Assembly (NCBI GenBank): GCA_003241215.1
Contig: QFOL01000136.1
Location: 1 to 9,968, forward strand
Length of the DNA: 9,968 bases
Direction of reading: 5' to 3'
Source: Agrobacterium fabrum
GTDB taxonomy: Bacteria; Pseudomonadota; Alphaproteobacteria; Rhizobiales; Rhizobiaceae
Each line of letters starts with the position of its first letter. Position 1 is the first letter of the stretch. Shown here one piece after another: positions 9,827-9,968 of this stretch. The translations under genes and the position numbers were made by a program. Below the pieces are notes generated by a model. It was not told the DNA's origin. It ran no database searches and saw only the letters and a program-made list of their open reading frames with translations.

Positions 9827-9968
9827 CTACAGGTCCAGCTTGTCGATCATCGATTGGGTGATAAGGCAAATGCCGTTTTCGGTACGGCGGAAACGTTTGG
9901 CATCCAGTTCTGGGTCTTCTCCTACAATCAGTCCTTCCGGAATGACCACGCCATGGTCGATGACGACA
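9827..9968 (-). CDS. glgC: Glucose-1-phosphate adenylyltransferase, C-terminal fragment
   Basis: The last 46 codons and TAG stop of glgC; the rest lies beyond the right edge. GlgC makes ADP-glucose and diphosphate from glucose-1-phosphate and ATP, the committed and allosterically controlled step of glycogen synthesis. The fragment begins [18 protein letters not shown], a turn of the C-terminal left-handed beta-helix, followed by [19 protein letters not shown], which matches the conserved GlgC tail (compare the E. coli pattern of IPEG, IGE, DA-RF and a final L-T). The window cuts the gene, so the catalytic domain and the start cannot be judged. The stop is 5 bases before glgA, consistent with a glgC-glgA-pgm operon whose upstream genes are probably glgB and glgP, as in Agrobacterium. 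Confidence 0.93.
   Translation of the reverse strand, partial: VVIDHGVVIPEGLIVGEDPELDAKRFRRTENGICLITQSMIDKLDL

Noticed and set aside
9822..9869. A longer glgA starting at 9869.
   Set aside because: The added 16 residues overlap the glgC C-terminus in another frame, whereas [12 protein letters not shown] at 9821 is the standard GlgA start.

Overview
The window looks like chromosomal DNA of an Agrobacterium/Rhizobium-group alphaproteobacterium. The basis is the high GC content, the strong G/C bias at third codon positions (which leaves long empty open frames opposite the real genes), and the gene order glgC-glgA-pgm-glgX, which I recognise from the Agrobacterium glycogen locus. The 480-residue GlgA closely resembles the Agrobacterium tumefaciens enzyme as I remember it, but seems to differ at several positions, so a related strain or genomospecies is more likely than the reference strain itself. 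This placement comes from memory, not from a search.

Layout. On the plus strand, 2-3077 holds the 3' end of a heterotetrameric sarcosine oxidase operon: soxA (alpha subunit, 5' end outside the window) and soxG (gamma subunit), overlapping by 8 bases. On the minus strand, reading from the right edge, come the last 46 codons of glgC, then glgA, pgm and glgX, then a NodN-like MaoC-fold hydratase gene and a DUF2332 gene. The last of these converges on soxG, and the two stop codons overlap. There is no gene-free stretch longer than about 110 bases. The largest gap, 106 bases between pgm and glgX, holds inverted repeats. I saw no tRNA, rRNA, mobile element, CRISPR array or origin.

Function. GlgC makes ADP-glucose from glucose-1-phosphate and ATP. 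GlgA adds the glucose to growing alpha-1,4 chains. Pgm interconverts glucose-6-phosphate and glucose-1-phosphate and so links the glycogen pool to central metabolism and surface-sugar synthesis. GlgX debranches glycogen during breakdown. The sarcosine oxidase genes demethylate sarcosine to glycine and pass the one-carbon unit to tetrahydrofolate. The two genes after glgX have no obvious link to glycogen, and a promoter-like site overlapping the glgX stop could express them separately.

I do not see a new biological system here. The points most worth checking are the paired hairpins between pgm and glgX, the methyltransferase-like motif in the DUF2332 protein, the promoter-like site behind glgX, and the inverted repeat spanning the two convergent stop codons.
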